A stretch of DNA of 64,000 bases from Diadema setosum (GCA_033980235.1 CM067076.1:36199709-36263708); one strand, 5' to 3'; positions 1-11,937 are shown, counted from the stretch's first letter. Notes: generated by a model not told the origin, from the letters alone. Numbers and translations are program-made.

Positions 1-64
1 ATTGATAAAGATCATACTGCTTGAAGAGGTATTCAAAGTTTAAATTAAAGAAGTCCAATTTTAA

Positions 65-623
65 AGGACAAGTTCACCTTCATAGAGGTGTGGATTGAGT
101 GAATGCAGCAATATGCAATAGAAGAATACATCAGCAAGAGTTTGAGGGAAATCAGAAAAAACTTTTAAAAGTTATTAATTTTTGAAGTTTCTGCTTATTC
201 ACTGCTAGATGAGAAGACTAGTACAGCTTGTGATGTCATTTGTGTATAACAATTTAAAGAAAAATAAGAAGAAAATTCAAGATATTCACACTTTTCTCAC
301 ATAGTCAAGAACACTTGACTTTCCTCTTTCGGAAGGCAAGGGGGAGTAATATTACCCTTAACTTACGTCAATGATGAGTCAAGGAAATGTCAACTTTTTT
401 CAAAAAAAAGTGAAATTCTTTTTATATTTTCTTTTTGTCATTGTTTGCATGTGACATCACATACTGTATTAGTCTTCTCATTCAGCAGTGATTGTGCAGA
501 AACCTTAAAAAACTGTAAATTTGTAACGGATTGTCTGATTTTCCCCAAACTCTCTGATATGATCTCCTTTTTATTCTTGCATTCACTAAATCCACATGTA
601 TGCATGAAAGTTAACTTGTCCTG
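65..623. mobile_element. Hairpin MITE, TIR AGGACAAGTT
   Basis: Arms of about 240 bases fold back on each other. The left end AGGACAAGTTCACC pairs with the right end AACTTGTCCT. Both sides carry TAA (62-64 and 624-626), as expected for a PIF/Harbinger-like target duplication. No coding capacity. It lies just past the 3' end of the Myb-like gene. Confidence 0.65.
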
Positions 624-689
624 TAAGTGGCACAGATATCCAAACAAATAATGAAGTAAATGGTCCTATTATGAGAATAAAACTGTTAC

Positions 690-830
690 TAGGATTTCTT
701 TGTTTCTGGATATCTAAGCCATTTCAAAACCAATTTACATCCAATAAAATGTAAATTCTTTTTAAAATGTCATTTTTTCGGTTCCATAATTCATAACAGG
801 TTTGTCATCATCTCACAGAAGATATGTCAA
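690..830. mobile_element. Remnant of a MITE family also at 48.2 and 54.1 kb
   Basis: GGATATCTAAGCCATTTCAA, then AACCAATTTACATCC, then CATCATCTCACAGAAGATATG follow the order of the right arm of the element at 54120-54507. Only one arm is recognisable. Confidence 0.5.
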
Positions 831-889
831 ATTGCAGTCCCACCTCAACACATGTATACATTCATGTTATAACAAAGTACATTAGAGAA

Positions 890-1276
890 TTAACACAGGT
901 TAGGTGCTGACATTGCGGCAGCAATGACATCAAGGGAGTTTGCGATTCTTTCAAGGTGAGAATTTTGCTGCCGCAAAATGATCAGTCGCTCTCTTTCCAA
1001 TTCAACGAGCTGCTGACTAGCAGGTGGATGGACCGTAGGGGGATGTGGCGTAGGGACAGGAAATTCAGAGGGACAAGTTGCAGGAGGACGAGATGCTGTC
1101 GGGTGGGTAGCAGGGGGATCAGATGTAGGGGGAAGAGAAGCTGGACGATCTGGAATGATGGGAGTGGGTGGTTGCACTGGAATTGAAATCGTTGGGAGCA
1201 CTGGGGAGGATGCAGCCCCTTCAAGCAACTGCTTCAAAAGGTTTGAGGCAGTGTCGGTTCCACTTTCGTTTGTGCT
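890..1276 (-). CDS. Myb-like gene, last coding exon
   Basis: 387 bases including the TAA stop. It begins STNESGTDTASNLL after a TTTAATAG acceptor, then has a run of Pro/Thr/Ser-rich sequence, then the C-terminal leucine-rich helix. Such a C-terminal helix is usual in Myb/SANT-like proteins of this type. Confidence 0.8.
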   Translation of the reverse strand, partial: STNESGTDTASNLLKQLLEGAASSPVLPTISIPVQPPTPIIPDRPASLPPTSDPPATHPTASRPPATCPSEFPVPTPHPPTVHPPASQQLVELERERLIILRQQNSHLERIANSLDVIAAAMSAPNLC

Positions 1277-4200
1277 CTATTAAAGGGACAAACAGTAAAC
1301 AGAATCAAATTGGTAATAGCTCATGTTATCTATTGAAGAGGACTATTCTTAAACAATTATCCATTAAAAGATTGTCTATTGGGGTTTACTTCATGTATCT
1401 TTCCTTATTAACTCTCAATTTTATGACTTATAACTTGAAACAGAAATAAACCTTTAAACAAAAAAGTGATGCATTAAAGTAATTCAGTATTCAAGTTTTT
1501 TGATCAAAATGTACAGTAATTCCTTTTACAATGTTATAATCCTACAATCCAAACTTGAACATAAAGACCTACTTCTTGAATAAAAAATGACAGGAATTGG
1601 AATGTTTTGTTGGAAACTTTATTTTGGTGAAATTGAACAATAAAAATTCAAATGCTCATTAAAAAAAAAAAGATAAATGGCCATGAAACACTTTCCCAAC
1701 CTGAGATGACCTGAACCCCGCCTCAGTCTCCTGTCCCATTACACCTACAACAGTCTCCTTGGCCAACACTTCAAGTACCGCCTCCATCAAGGGTTTTATT
1801 TCAAGGCTTCCTCCACCTGCATGTAATATAATATGTCAACAGTCAGTAACTTGTATGTTGATGTCACATTTGTAACATCAGTGAATATATTTGAATTGAC
1901 AAGCTATGAGTACATGTCACATAGAAAACAATACACTCAGAGTTGAGAGAGGTAGACTTTAATAGATGACTATGTTTGGCCAGAACTTGGAACAAAATTC
2001 CCATACACCGTGACTGTCTGCTCATACACTGATACTAACTACAAAGGGAACACCTGCCTTGTTATCTCTGAGTGAGGTGTGGTTGAACCCTCTGGTTGAT
2101 AGAGCTTAGAGGCCATGTCTGGCCTGATTATGTAATATACTGCTTATTATAGTTATCTGTTGCAATTACAATGGTACAAGGATCCCTCCTTCCCATAAAT
2201 TTGCCAATTGGTAAATGTTTTCTGGTTGCCCTACATTAAATAGGAAGAGTAATTTGCTGTTTCCCTCCAATCAATAACGAACTCCGTCAGTGATCTGAAT
2301 GTTACAATTTTTGTATAAGATGAGAGGTATCATATATGACACAAAGGCAATTTGAATTATGAATCCATATAGGATCTATTGAGGGATTAAAGTGTATCAA
2401 TTGCATACTATCAATGTCTTTGTTTCGGTAGAAATGCTGTTTGCTTCAATTCATTTGGGACTAAACAGTTGTTCATAGCAATCATTGTGATCACTGTTGA
2501 CATTGTGCTAGGATATGACTGAAAAAAAAAAGCAGAGGCTGTACATACAACTATCAATTGCACAAATACAATATCTGAAAATTGAAGAGTTCTGTAAGTT
2601 AAAAAGGTTATTTGAATTATTATAATTACGATTCAATATATGAGCTATGATCTAGTGCGGGATTAAAGTATCAATTGCATACTCTCAATGTTTTTGTTTC
2701 AGTAGAAATGCTGTTTGCTTCAATTCATTTGGGACTAATCAGTTGTTCATATAGCAATCATTGTGATCACTGTTGACACTGTGCTAGGATATGTCTGGAA
2801 AAAATTGCAGAGGCTGTATATACAACTACCTATTGCACCAATACAATATCTGAAAATTGAAGAGTTGTGTAAATTACAGTTGTTTGCTTCAATTCATCTG
2901 GGACTAAGCAGTTGTTCATTGCAATCATTATGATCATTGTTGACACCGGGCTAGGATATTACTTGAAAAAATTGCAAAGTTTATTTGAATTATGAATCCA
3001 TATTGTATGAGGACGTATATGATCTAGTGAGGGATTAAAGTGTATCATTTGCATACTATCAATGTGTTTGTTTCAGTAGAATTGCTGTTTGCTTCAATTC
3101 ATCTGGGACTAATCAGTTGTTCACTGCAATCATTATGATCACGGTTGACACCGGGCTAGGATATGACTGGAAAAAAGTGCAGAGGCTGTACATACAACTA
3201 TCAATTGCACCAATACAATATCTGAAAATTGCAGAGTTGTGTAGATTACATTTACATGTATCTTTAGTGTGCTCGTTTTGGTGATTAATGGTAAATTTAA
3301 CTTACCTAAGATTAATTTTGTTTTTAAACAGCCATTACAATGACTAATGACACAGTACCAAGATATTAAAGAAATATATTTATTATGACTGAGGCTGTTT
3401 ACAAAAATGTAATAAAATGCGCTGATTCAACACTATGCTGTGTGATTATTTTTGTTACTTTGGTACGATGCTGATGTTTCATTTTACACATTGTATTTGG
3501 AATTAGATATTTGTTCATTGCAATTATGGTAATGAATTACACTGAAATCGGATACAGATTTGTTAGAATATCATAAAAAATTAGCAGAGGCTTCAAAAGA
3601 ATAAATGGACTGAAGTTTGAGGCAAAACATAGTTCTGTTATGCCTGCAAACCTGTCAAATTTTGGTCCAAAATGTACATGTATGCCTAATAAATGTAAGG
3701 AATAATGCTGTAATAACAAGATATTCGTTGGATAACGACGAAAAATGCAAAATATTAACAAGAAATGTTTGCATATCAGAACTTGTCTGATCGGGATCAG
3801 GCTAACTCGGACTCGGGGACAATTCGGCCTCACTTTGATGGCGGGGCTGTGTTGTCCCTCTGGACTGTAAAGTGTTGTACTATGGGAGCGTGTCGTGTTC
3901 TGGATGGTCGCAGTTTTTGGCCAAGTTCATAAAACGCAAATATCAAAGAACCTCTTTGGTGCGCCTACAAAATGAACATGCGCCTATGTATGGCGATCAC
4001 TAACTGCGTATAAATTGTCTGAAATATAGCGGGCTGAGTTGTCCCTCAGGCCAAGTAAACCTTGATCCTTCTGGAAGTTGGTATAAACCGACTTTAATTT
4101 TTTTTTTTTTATCTCAAAATAATCTGAAACAACTCATCATCCCATCAAATCGTGTCATCCAAGTATAAGTTTCTTGGTAGACTCTTTCAATATATTGCAA

Positions 4201-7200
4201 AGCAAATATGAAATGGTGCAAGACGGGTTCACAAGTCCTTACCTGAATTGACTTTTCACTTAAAATCAATGCAATATGTAGTCTGACGATAATTTCAATA
4301 TACATATGAAATGCACCACTGAAATCTTTAGCTTCAATAAAATATGATCAATGTCATATTGTCCTGTTAAGACATTGACTGGTGTGTTTAGGTGTATGGG
4401 TCTTTACAGATTCATGACAACGCATTTCCCATTCAAATCATACTTCATTTCTTTTCAGTAATATTTGCATGAAAAATGTTATGCATGTTGAAACATTACA
4501 AGAATACGGCGAGTGTGAACAGAAAAGACATGCATTGATATGTAACGTTACCAGTTGCATTTCTTGCACTCTTGTATTTCAGTCCCCTCTGCTTTAGGTC
4601 ACCCCATTTTCTTTTTACTTCCTCCTCCTCCCTGAAGAAACCAACTGCTCGCAAATGAATGGCTGCTTTCTTCCAATACCTTTTTTTCCGCTTTTCCACC
4701 TAAAAACATAAATGAAAATGAAGAAAGTAATCATGAATGCATACAATAGGAGCAGAGACATATTATCGATTTATAATATTCTGGACTACACATTCACATC
4801 TTTCACCACTGTTTATATGGTATCATTTTGAGGAAATGTGAACAAATATCTCTTTTGTTTATGAAAAAAAAAAATGTATATGTTGCTCAAATGAAGAAGA
4901 TAATGAGTAGCATGAATGTATTGTAATCATACACTTATGGATTATATTGATATACAGGGACAAATTTACATAACTAAACATGTGGATAGAGTGAATGATT
5001 TAACACTATAACACATCACTGAAAGTTTCAGTAAAAGGTTATAAATTTAAAAGTTATAAATTTATCAAGTTTCAGTGCTGTCATCAATGCATAAAGAGAC
5101 AACTTTAGCTGTCTTAGCTAACATTCATAGAGCAATGCAAAGAAAATATGAAGGAAATTCAAGATATATTCATTTTCAGGCATAAATGAATGATTTCATT
5201 TTCTTTTAGAAGGAAAGGAAAATGAGGGAGAAAGATTTGCGGTGACAACATGTGTATGTAGTCCTTAACCGGATCGTTGTTTGGCAGAAGAGCCTGGAAA
5301 GAGGAGAATTGAAGAGGGAAGCGACATATGGGGGTTGTAAGGAGGGCAAAAATTGAAGAGTGGGGGACAGTAATGGGCTAGAAGTTGAAGTTGCACTAGT
5401 GGAGACGGTAGAGAAGGGAAGAGAGAGAGTGGTAAGGAAGAATAGAGTGAGAAACAAGTAAGATGTTCGGACATCGTTAGAAGGAGAGAGATGAGAAAGA
5501 AGGGAAGAGGAAGAGGGAGGAGTTGAATGTTTGAAAATCATGGAGATAGGAGAGAGAAGTGAAGATTCAAGAAACCAAGAGAAGAACGAAGTCAGCGAAC
5601 AATGTGGACTATGTAATGCGGAATCAATGGAGAAAGGACGTATAATCCCGCAAAGGAAAGGTAAGTCGAGGAGAGATGAGACTATGTAGAGAGAAGGGAG
5701 AGAGGGGGGGGGGGGGTGGCAGAAAACAAAGAAAAGAAGAAGAAAAAGAAAAAATGAAATTCAAGAAGTAAAAGAGAGGGGGCTTGGGTGGTTCTTAGAA
5801 ATAAATGCTGCAGAGGAGAGAGAAAAAAATTATGGAGAGGAAAATTGATGACAGTTAAATCCTGAAAAGGTTCCTGTGAGAGAAATGGAAAATGATAGAT
5901 TAAAATAAGGTTAAAGTGTAGTCCTGAGGGGACAAGGCAAGAGAAATAACCTGTGAAGAAAACTTTAAATTAATACAAGTGGTCCTGAAATTGACCGTTG
6001 GGTTGTATGGAAGGAAGAAATAAAATGAAAAAGAAGAAAAGAGAAGAGAACAGAAAAGATGAGTACCGTAGAAACAGACAAAAGTGTTGGGGAGAGAGAA
6101 AAAAAGAGAAATGAAATACTGAGTAAAAGATGCTAGTGAAGGTAGAGCAAGATGTCTAGTTATAAGAATAACTGGGAGAACCAAGGAATTTGACGTTTGG
6201 GCAGGTTGACTGTCAGAAGTGAAGCGTGACCTGAGAAGAGGCGGGCTATATGGAGAATGCGGACCTAGATGGAAGTGGTCGGTTGTGGCGGGCTCGCAGG
6301 CGGGCTGAGCGTCGGCTGTTGGCGTGCAAGGTGGAGTGTTGCGGTCGTTGATGCGTTCTATTGTTCTCGAAGTGTGTTGATGGTGGAGTACATCGGTGAG
6401 GGCTAACTTGGCTGTTAGTAGGTCGTGGCCGGAGATTGGAGTCCGGACTAGATAGGGTGGACGCCGGTGGTGTGGATGACTTGTGTCGGTGAGGGCGTCT
6501 TCTGGAGCCAGCGATAGGTGTGGTAATGAGTGGGAAGCGAAGTTGACGTCGTGGGCGCTGTTGATAGGAAGTTGTTGTGAAAATGTTACCCTCAATATAT
6601 TAAAGTAACATTCAGTCGAAGAAAATTGTTCTTTCAAAGAGAATTAAATAAATGATATCAATTGTGGAATATCCTACATTTTTTTCTGAAATTCTTCTAA
6701 GCATGTCACATCATAAAATGTAGCTAAGTCTTTGTAGAGACCAGTAAAAGCATAGAAAATTGTAAGAAAATATTTTGTAATTTTTGAAAATATTGCAAGA
6801 TTTGCCTTAAATTATCAATGATGTGTTCAATAGATATTGATGTATTTACTCAATCACCATGAATACAAAGGTGAACTTATCCCTATGAGGCAATCAAATG
6901 AACCTAGTCCACATCCTCTGAGGCCTCCATCTCATCACAGTCATAACAAAATATTAAATGGGTTAGTCAAATATCGGTTAGTGATTGGCTAAACACAGTC
7001 ATGTGATGGAGGCACATTCGTTATGTTCGCCCATGGGCGAACATTCATTGTTATGTTCTCCCATGGGAAAACATTTTCACGTAACAAATGACAGACGGCC
7101 TAGGACCGCGCGCACAGTGAATTTGGCTCTGCGCAAGCGAGCGATCGAGTGCGTTGTGCATGTGATAGGTGGTTGACGTTGACTTTGACGTATTTGACTA

Positions 7201-8728
7201 ACCCATATAATATAACAGATGATGACCTTTGTTGTTGGGAACATGTACCAAACGTTCCACCCTCAGGGTTTGAAATGCTATTTCGGGAGGTTAAGTCCCT
7301 CCACTTCGTCTCGGGACTTATAACCTCCCTCATTAGCATTTTAAACCCTTCAGGTGGAACATTCGGTATGTTCCTTCCCCCGCCAGTCATCATCTATATA
7401 ATGATACAGCACCCATCACATAACTGGCCAAGGTATCTCCATACCTGTATATAGATTCATTTTACTGTTTCTACATATCTAAACACATTATACCTACATG
7501 TATACAATACATTCAATTGGAGAACATGATGTGCACATGTGATGCTGTGATGTTTGTGAATTACTGAAAGATGATAGTACATGCTCTCTAATTATATGGG
7601 GGGGGGGGGGTTCCAGGAAAATGTCTTTATATGTGCCTAAAAATACATGCACCAAAACAATCTGAATGAATAGTGTTAATATAAGTTTGTGTAAAAGCTT
7701 TCAGTACAGGCTAACTTACTGGAACGCTGGCATGGCCTGCCTTGCCAAACAGGGCAGACTTGTGCATTCCCACAAATTGGCACAAAGCCATCACCTCTGC
7801 CTCTCTCCAATTACTTCTCCTTCTTCTTGACAGATCTTCCTGAAATTTAAGAGGAAAAAATGCAGATTTCACTAAATGTATAGTTTAATGTCCGTTTACA
7901 TAATTTGTTTTTCTTCATGAAAACTATAAATTATGAATATATTGCTACCTTCAATAGCGATGTATGGTAACACTTTACTGAAAACAAACAAAAACAGATG
8001 CAACCTATACAAAATGAAGATTGGCAAAAACTGCTGATACTCTCATTTTCGGACATGGAAAATGCATAGAAGTAAAATTGTAACATCTCGAAGGATTTCT
8101 TTTTTTTTTTTTTTTGGTTTGGCAAATGATACAAAAAAAGTAATGGAACTTGTTACTGACATAATTTTTAGGGTAATATCAGTCACCCTGCTTTCTGGCA
8201 AAGGTTAACTGAATGCTCTATTGTTAATATTTAAAGTGAAAACATTCTAAATATTTTTCATAATTTACTGATATTGATCAAGACATCATATGGTGTACAG
8301 AGTTCCTATCAAGATATAATTCCACCAAAACTGTAAGATTTGCAACCTTTTATGACAAAGTTATATCAAGCTTTAATGGATGTGCATTAGTACTACTGCT
8401 GCTGTCACTCAGTCCACATTCATGTTGGAAATATAGTATCCTTTGTATTTTCATGCCCTGCCTATTTTAGATAGATATCTAAGAGTTGTTTGTTTGTTTT
8501 GGTTTTTTGTTGTTTTATTTTCTGCAGAAAACATGAAATAACAGATACAGCATCTGAAAATCAGTTATAATTTACTGTTAGTGAAGAATGCCAAATTACA
8601 GCCAGAATTGTTCATTCAAGTAGTTCTCATTTGTATTGGCAACAAAGACATGCAGAGTATATCACACAATTTTATAACTTCAATTTGGCAATGACACTAA
8701 GACACAGATTCTGAAAATGACTTACCAT
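890..8728 (-). CDS. Myb/SANT-like DNA-binding protein, five coding exons (whole gene)
   Basis: Coding exons, in order, are 8728-8726, 7839-7720, 4699-4552, 1816-1701 and 1276-890. Every junction is GT-AG and the phases (0, 0, 1, 0) agree, giving 257 residues and a TAA stop. Residues 6-95 form a Myb/SANT-like domain of the Myb_DNA-bind_5 type: three spaced tryptophans (W12, W50, W73), a basic start (RRRRSNW) and the KRKWGDLK helix. Residues 152-216 are proline-rich. Residues 219-250 (LVELERERLIILRQQ and on) should form a coiled coil for self-association. Members of this family are nuclear, and many derive from the accessory Myb protein of Harbinger transposons. No transposase lies beside this one and its introns are large, so it looks like a host gene, though a domesticated origin is likely. 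Its target is unknown. A candidate polyadenylation signal (TTTATT on the plus strand, 570-575) falls inside a MITE. Confidence 0.85.
1701..1816 (-). CDS. Myb-like gene, exon 4 of the coding region
   Basis: 116 bases. The two leading bases complete the glycine codon split with the previous exon, then 38 codons follow, including LMEAVLEVLAKETVVG. Acceptor ATGCAG, donor GTTGGG. The match of phase on both sides is the main support, since this linker is not strongly conserved. Confidence 0.7.
2380..3250. repeat. Imperfect tandem repeat, about four units
   Basis: The word GTTTGCTTCAATTCAT recurs near 2438, 2709, 2881 and 3088, each time followed by GGGACTAA and GTTGTTCAT, then CTAGGATAT. Unit length varies from 170 to 270 bases because of deletions. 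It lies in the last stretch of intron before exon 4 of the Myb-like gene. Confidence 0.75.
3251..4551. other. Myb-like intron sequence, nothing recognised
   Basis: AT-rich, with no coding signal, RNA gene or terminal repeat that I could recognise. Two GTTGTCCCTC words (3850 and 4038) mark a weak internal duplication. Confidence 0.5.
4552..4699 (-). CDS. Myb-like gene, exon 3 of the coding region
   Basis: 148 bases encoding the second half of the Myb/SANT-like domain, from VEKRKKRYWKK to KYKSARNAT. It ends one base into a glycine codon at a GTAACG donor. Confidence 0.85.
4953..6886. mobile_element. Second hairpin MITE of the 65-623 family, split by an insertion
   Basis: The left arm (4953 to about 5215) and right arm (about 6620-6886) match the two arms of the 65-623 element. 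AGGGACAAATTTAC on the left faces GTGAACTTATCCCT on the right. The middle, about 1.4 kb, has no counterpart in the first copy and is purine-rich, so it appears to be inserted. Confidence 0.5.
5215..6620. other. Purine-rich block, possible insertion, unrecognised
   Basis: The plus strand is strongly A/G-rich between 5215 and 6100, including G11 near 5706. The minus strand has long open frames (5541-5206 and 6637-5900), but their products are low-complexity Ser/Leu/Phe or Thr/Pro/His-rich with no known domain. This could be the untranslated end of a retroelement, but no terminal repeats or reverse transcriptase were found. Confidence 0.4.
6957..7400 (+). mobile_element. Compound MITE, copy 1
   Basis: It has two parts. 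The first (6960-7204) starts GGGTTAGTCAAATA and ends TATTTGACTAACCC, and contains GTTCGCCCATGGGCGAACAT. The second (about 7217-7395) is a hairpin from GATGATGACC to GTCATCATC, with arms that pair around TTTGAAATGCTATT. The same two parts occur in reverse orientation at 55892-56386. Confidence 0.7.
7720..7839 (-). CDS. Myb-like gene, exon 2 of the coding region
   Basis: 120 bases, 40 codons, phase 0 at both ends. It encodes the first half of the Myb/SANT-like domain, including SNWREAEVMALCQFVG. It is flanked by AAATTTCAG and GTAAGT. Confidence 0.85.
7850..8720. other. Myb-like intron, nothing recognised
   Basis: AT-rich, with a T19 run near 8098. No repeat ends, RNA gene or coding exon recognised. 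Confidence 0.5.
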
Positions 8729-8750
8729 TTTGACGATATGAGCTAGCAAC
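8726..8750 (-). CDS. Myb-like gene, exon carrying the start codon
   Basis: A 25-base exon lies between an acceptor (TTTTTCAG) and a donor (ATG then GTAAGT). Its last three bases are the ATG, and the next exon continues in frame as EDLSRRRR. The first 22 bases are 5' UTR, so at least one more non-coding exon must lie upstream. Confidence 0.75.
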
Positions 8751-9169
8751 CTGAAAAATAAGACAGAGATAATGTGTGCTTAAGATAATAACTTCAGAAC
8801 CATTGATACAGAAAAATTCACTAAGTGATTCATTCTTAATCAGTTAACATCATAGTCGATGAATGATGTTCGACATTATGACTACGACAGCTGACTTTGC
8901 AGACTTGTATAGCATGTGAAAGCATCTGCATAGATACTGAATATTAATCAATTTCATTTTGTGAGTAATCCATTATGAAATATTCTGGAAATACAATACC
9001 ATTTCCACAGGTCAATGCATAAATCACAGAATACCATTACCCTACATGATAACGGAGGTATAACAATGTAATAAAAAAGTACAGGCTGTTAATGGACAGT
9101 ACAATCAGCAGCAAATTATTCTTCACTCATGAACTTGTCCATGTAACATTAAAACTAGGGGAGCAAAGG

Positions 9170-9553
9170 AGACTACCTGAAAGTATTCAAAGGGCCAATA
9201 AAATGATTCCAGGAATGAGACATTTGTCAGACTCATAGTCTGTGTCACCTACCCCTACCACCTCTCAGTTACAGGCAAAAAGAGGGGACATGATTAATGT
9301 GTACAAATATTTGCATGGTAATTATCACACTAAGTTTGACATGTTGAGTTGTAACAGTGTTGTGAGAACTCGTGGTCACTCAATGAAGCTTGGAAAATGG
9401 TATGTAATTAGAGTGGATGTGAGCAAGTATTTTTTTGCGAACATTGGTCCATATGTAGAATTCTCAGAAGATGTGGTCTCACCATGCTCTGTTGATGCTT
9501 TTAATGATAAGCTGGACCAGCATTGGAAAAACTGTGCATTTGATTACGGATAG
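9170..9553 (+). pseudogene. CR1-like LINE fragment (3' end of reverse transcriptase ORF)
   Basis: The frame reads RLPESIQRANKMIPGMRHLS, then, after breaks, QLQAKRGDMINVYKYLHGNY, RTRGHSMKLGK and DAFNDKLDQHWKN. This is the characteristic C-terminal tail of CR1/L2-type LINE polyproteins (RRxGDMIxVYKxLHG ... TRGHSxKL ... NxLDxHW). A stop and a frame change separate the first two parts. Dead copy. Confidence 0.85.
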
Positions 9554-11150
9554 GTTCTAAGTGCTATGTAGAGTAACATGCCCAAGTTTGGTACACTTCA
9601 TGATTTTCATGCTATTCACTTTCAAGAATAGATGAAGTCCTGAGTGTATCTTTCGGAAGATTGTTTGTCATTATAATGACATTCTGATATATGCATATTC
9701 GAGATATAAAAATTATATAAGAAATTTTGCACAAAAAAAATGTGGAATTATAATACCTTCTCTTGTGCCATGTTAGTTACAAAGGTCCTTGATTCGTACA
9801 CACACACACAATTGTTATGCACTGTAATACAACTCCATTAATTTGTGTGCTTAAACATTATCACCAATAAGAATCATGTACCTGTACCAGGTACCAATCA
9901 TGGCACAGTGCTGTCTGGAGGTGAGGCTGACTAGCATTAAATGTAAATTATCTCTGTGAGCTCACTAGTCATTTGTAATCTGGCTGCTGTTGACTAAACA
10001 TCACAACCAACTTCACTTGCACAAGATGACTATTATTAGATCATGATTCAGTGCACAACTACTGGTGCACAGCGGTTCAAAATAAGAACCGCGTCTTAAG
10101 TCGCCTGCTAATTTCCAGCTTGAAATCTAGTTTGGCAAGAGGTCATAAAGATCAAAAACTTTTTATGAAGCTTCAGGTCTTTGCTGCCATGTTTACTGTG
10201 TAGTTCAAGAGGTAGCAGGCTGTATCAAGATTTAAAACATGCTAACAGTTATAGATCTAGCTACATGTATACAAGACTGCTATGTGAATTATTTATTAGG
10301 CCTAGGTCCTAGACTTATAATCAACGTTAGATTAGCTTCAGTGTTACAAAGAATGTTTCTTAAAACCATGTCCGGTTGGTCCCAACTAAGGGGTTTTGGA
10401 CAGCTAGTAAACAACAAGAAGAACAATAGGCCTAACGTTACTAGCTACTTTAGGCTGTACCAATCATACTCATAGCGGCTATAAGCGCTGGACAAATCAT
10501 GGGCTTGTTACTCTAAATGTCCTTGTTGGTCTCAAGCAGTTTTCACCACTCCCTGCCTATGTCTGCCCCATGTTTTTTTTTTTTTTTTTTAACTCAACAT
10601 TCTTAATAATTAGTTCAGGCTATATCTCTAATTACATTATTACAATAAAGACTAAAACAGGTGAAGAGTAAAGACTATTAAACGTTAGACAAGGGTTCGC
10701 ATTGCTATGTACAAGTGCTACAACAAACCCAAAGCAAAAAGGCAAACCCTGAAACAAAACTAGCCCTGGGCCTGGCCTGGGCTAGGGCTATAGTTTGGCC
10801 TGATACAACCCAAGGGTTTCTGCAGTGTTGGCCCTATAATATTTTCTTTTAGTAACTTCTACCACAAGCACAAGTAACGTCAGACGATTTAGACCCTACA
10901 ATAATGGAACGGAAATACAGCACACTTTACAGCGTTCAGCGGATATTCACGCGGGGACCTAAGCCGACACTCGTAGGCCAAATGAAATCAAAATAACGTT
11001 CGAAACTAACGTTACAGGTTCTAACGTTAGCACATCATCAGCAGCTTCACCCGCATCGCCGCACGACCGTGCGATCGTGAGTGAGCACATAACTATAGGA
11101 AGTATTTTACTATTAGCACGTGAAATGCTTATTACAACGAAAAGAACTTT
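9554..11150. other. Upstream flank or 5' UTR intron of the Myb-like gene
   Basis: Nothing firmly recognised. It contains a T20 run near 10574 and many CTAACGTTA-type words. Short open frames here have no family resemblance. Confidence 0.4.
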
Positions 11151-11267
11151 ATTTATGCTTTCCACTTACGTTAAATAATTGAAGCTGTTAATAATTCACT
11201 CAAAATACCATCATTTCAACGACTATAATAGCATGTATTTAGTCGACTTCAATTTTACCAATACTTA

Positions 11268-11390
11268 CCGGTGGAGCAACAACAGGGAGCAGACGATTGA
11301 GAGCTACGCTGACTGGAGACGTAGACGCGCGTTCCGTTTTTTAGGGGAAATACCGGAAATTAGGCTCGTCCATGAAAGTTGAAAGTTTAT
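11268..11390 (-). promoter_or_regulatory. Candidate first exon and promoter of the Myb-like gene
   Basis: A good minus-strand donor (CCG then GTAAGT) sits at 11269/11268, after about 100 bases relatively rich in CpG. A second possible donor is near 11171. The start-codon exon at 8750 needs an upstream non-coding exon, and this is the best nearby candidate. No TATA box was recognised. Confidence 0.3.
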
Positions 11391-11539
11391 TTACTCACAA
11401 CCCAAACTCTGGGTATCGGAGTCCAATAAAAAACATATAGCACATTATAATATCAATAAATAATAATTGCAAATAACTCTGAAAAGTGTACAAAACAACT
11501 ATAACAAAAAAATAAGAATGAAATGCGATTGATGAAAAG

Positions 11540-11578
<39 letters not shown>
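11540..11578. repeat. Poly-A tract, about 38 bases
   Basis: Near-unbroken run of A between AAGAAAAGA and TTCGTTCC. It may be the tail of a retroposed sequence, but no flanking target duplication was found. Confidence 0.8.
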
Positions 11579-11580
<2 letters not shown>

Positions 11581-11594
11581 CGTTCCGATAGCGC

Positions 11595-11735
11595 GTTTAT
11601 CAATCAAACGCAAGTTGCAATCAAACGCAAGTCTCTTCTAGCAACGGCGCGCAAATATCCAACGCAAGTTGCGTGAGATACTTGCGTTGGATGTGAGTTG
11701 CGTTTAAACGCAATTTGAGTTTCTTGCAACGGGGC
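11595..11735. repeat. Cluster of CGCAAGTTGC-type words, direct and inverted
   Basis: AACGCAAGT or its complement occurs about six times in 140 bases. One pair forms an inverted repeat around 11658-11695 (ATCCAACGCAAGT and ACTTGCGTTGGAT). It lies just upstream of the presumed Myb-like promoter. Its function is unknown. Confidence 0.6.
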
Positions 11736-11937
11736 CCTGGTGTGTATCATCAATCGGCTAGTACGTCGCTCTGTTGAGCCGCGTTGTTGTGATCGGTGCG
11801 GTGACTGCGTAGATAATTTCTTGCGCTTGTTTAAGTGTGTAAACTGCTGCTGCTTTCAACATCCAGCTTCTTTTCTAGCCAGATAATAAAGACTGAAAAA
11901 GGCGAGAAATTGGTCCGAACTTAGCTCGTCAAGCAAG

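Noticed and set aside
5900..6637. 245-codon open frame on the minus strand as a gene
   Set aside because: The product is low-complexity with no domain, and the frame follows from purine/pyrimidine strand asymmetry. No splice or start context supports it.
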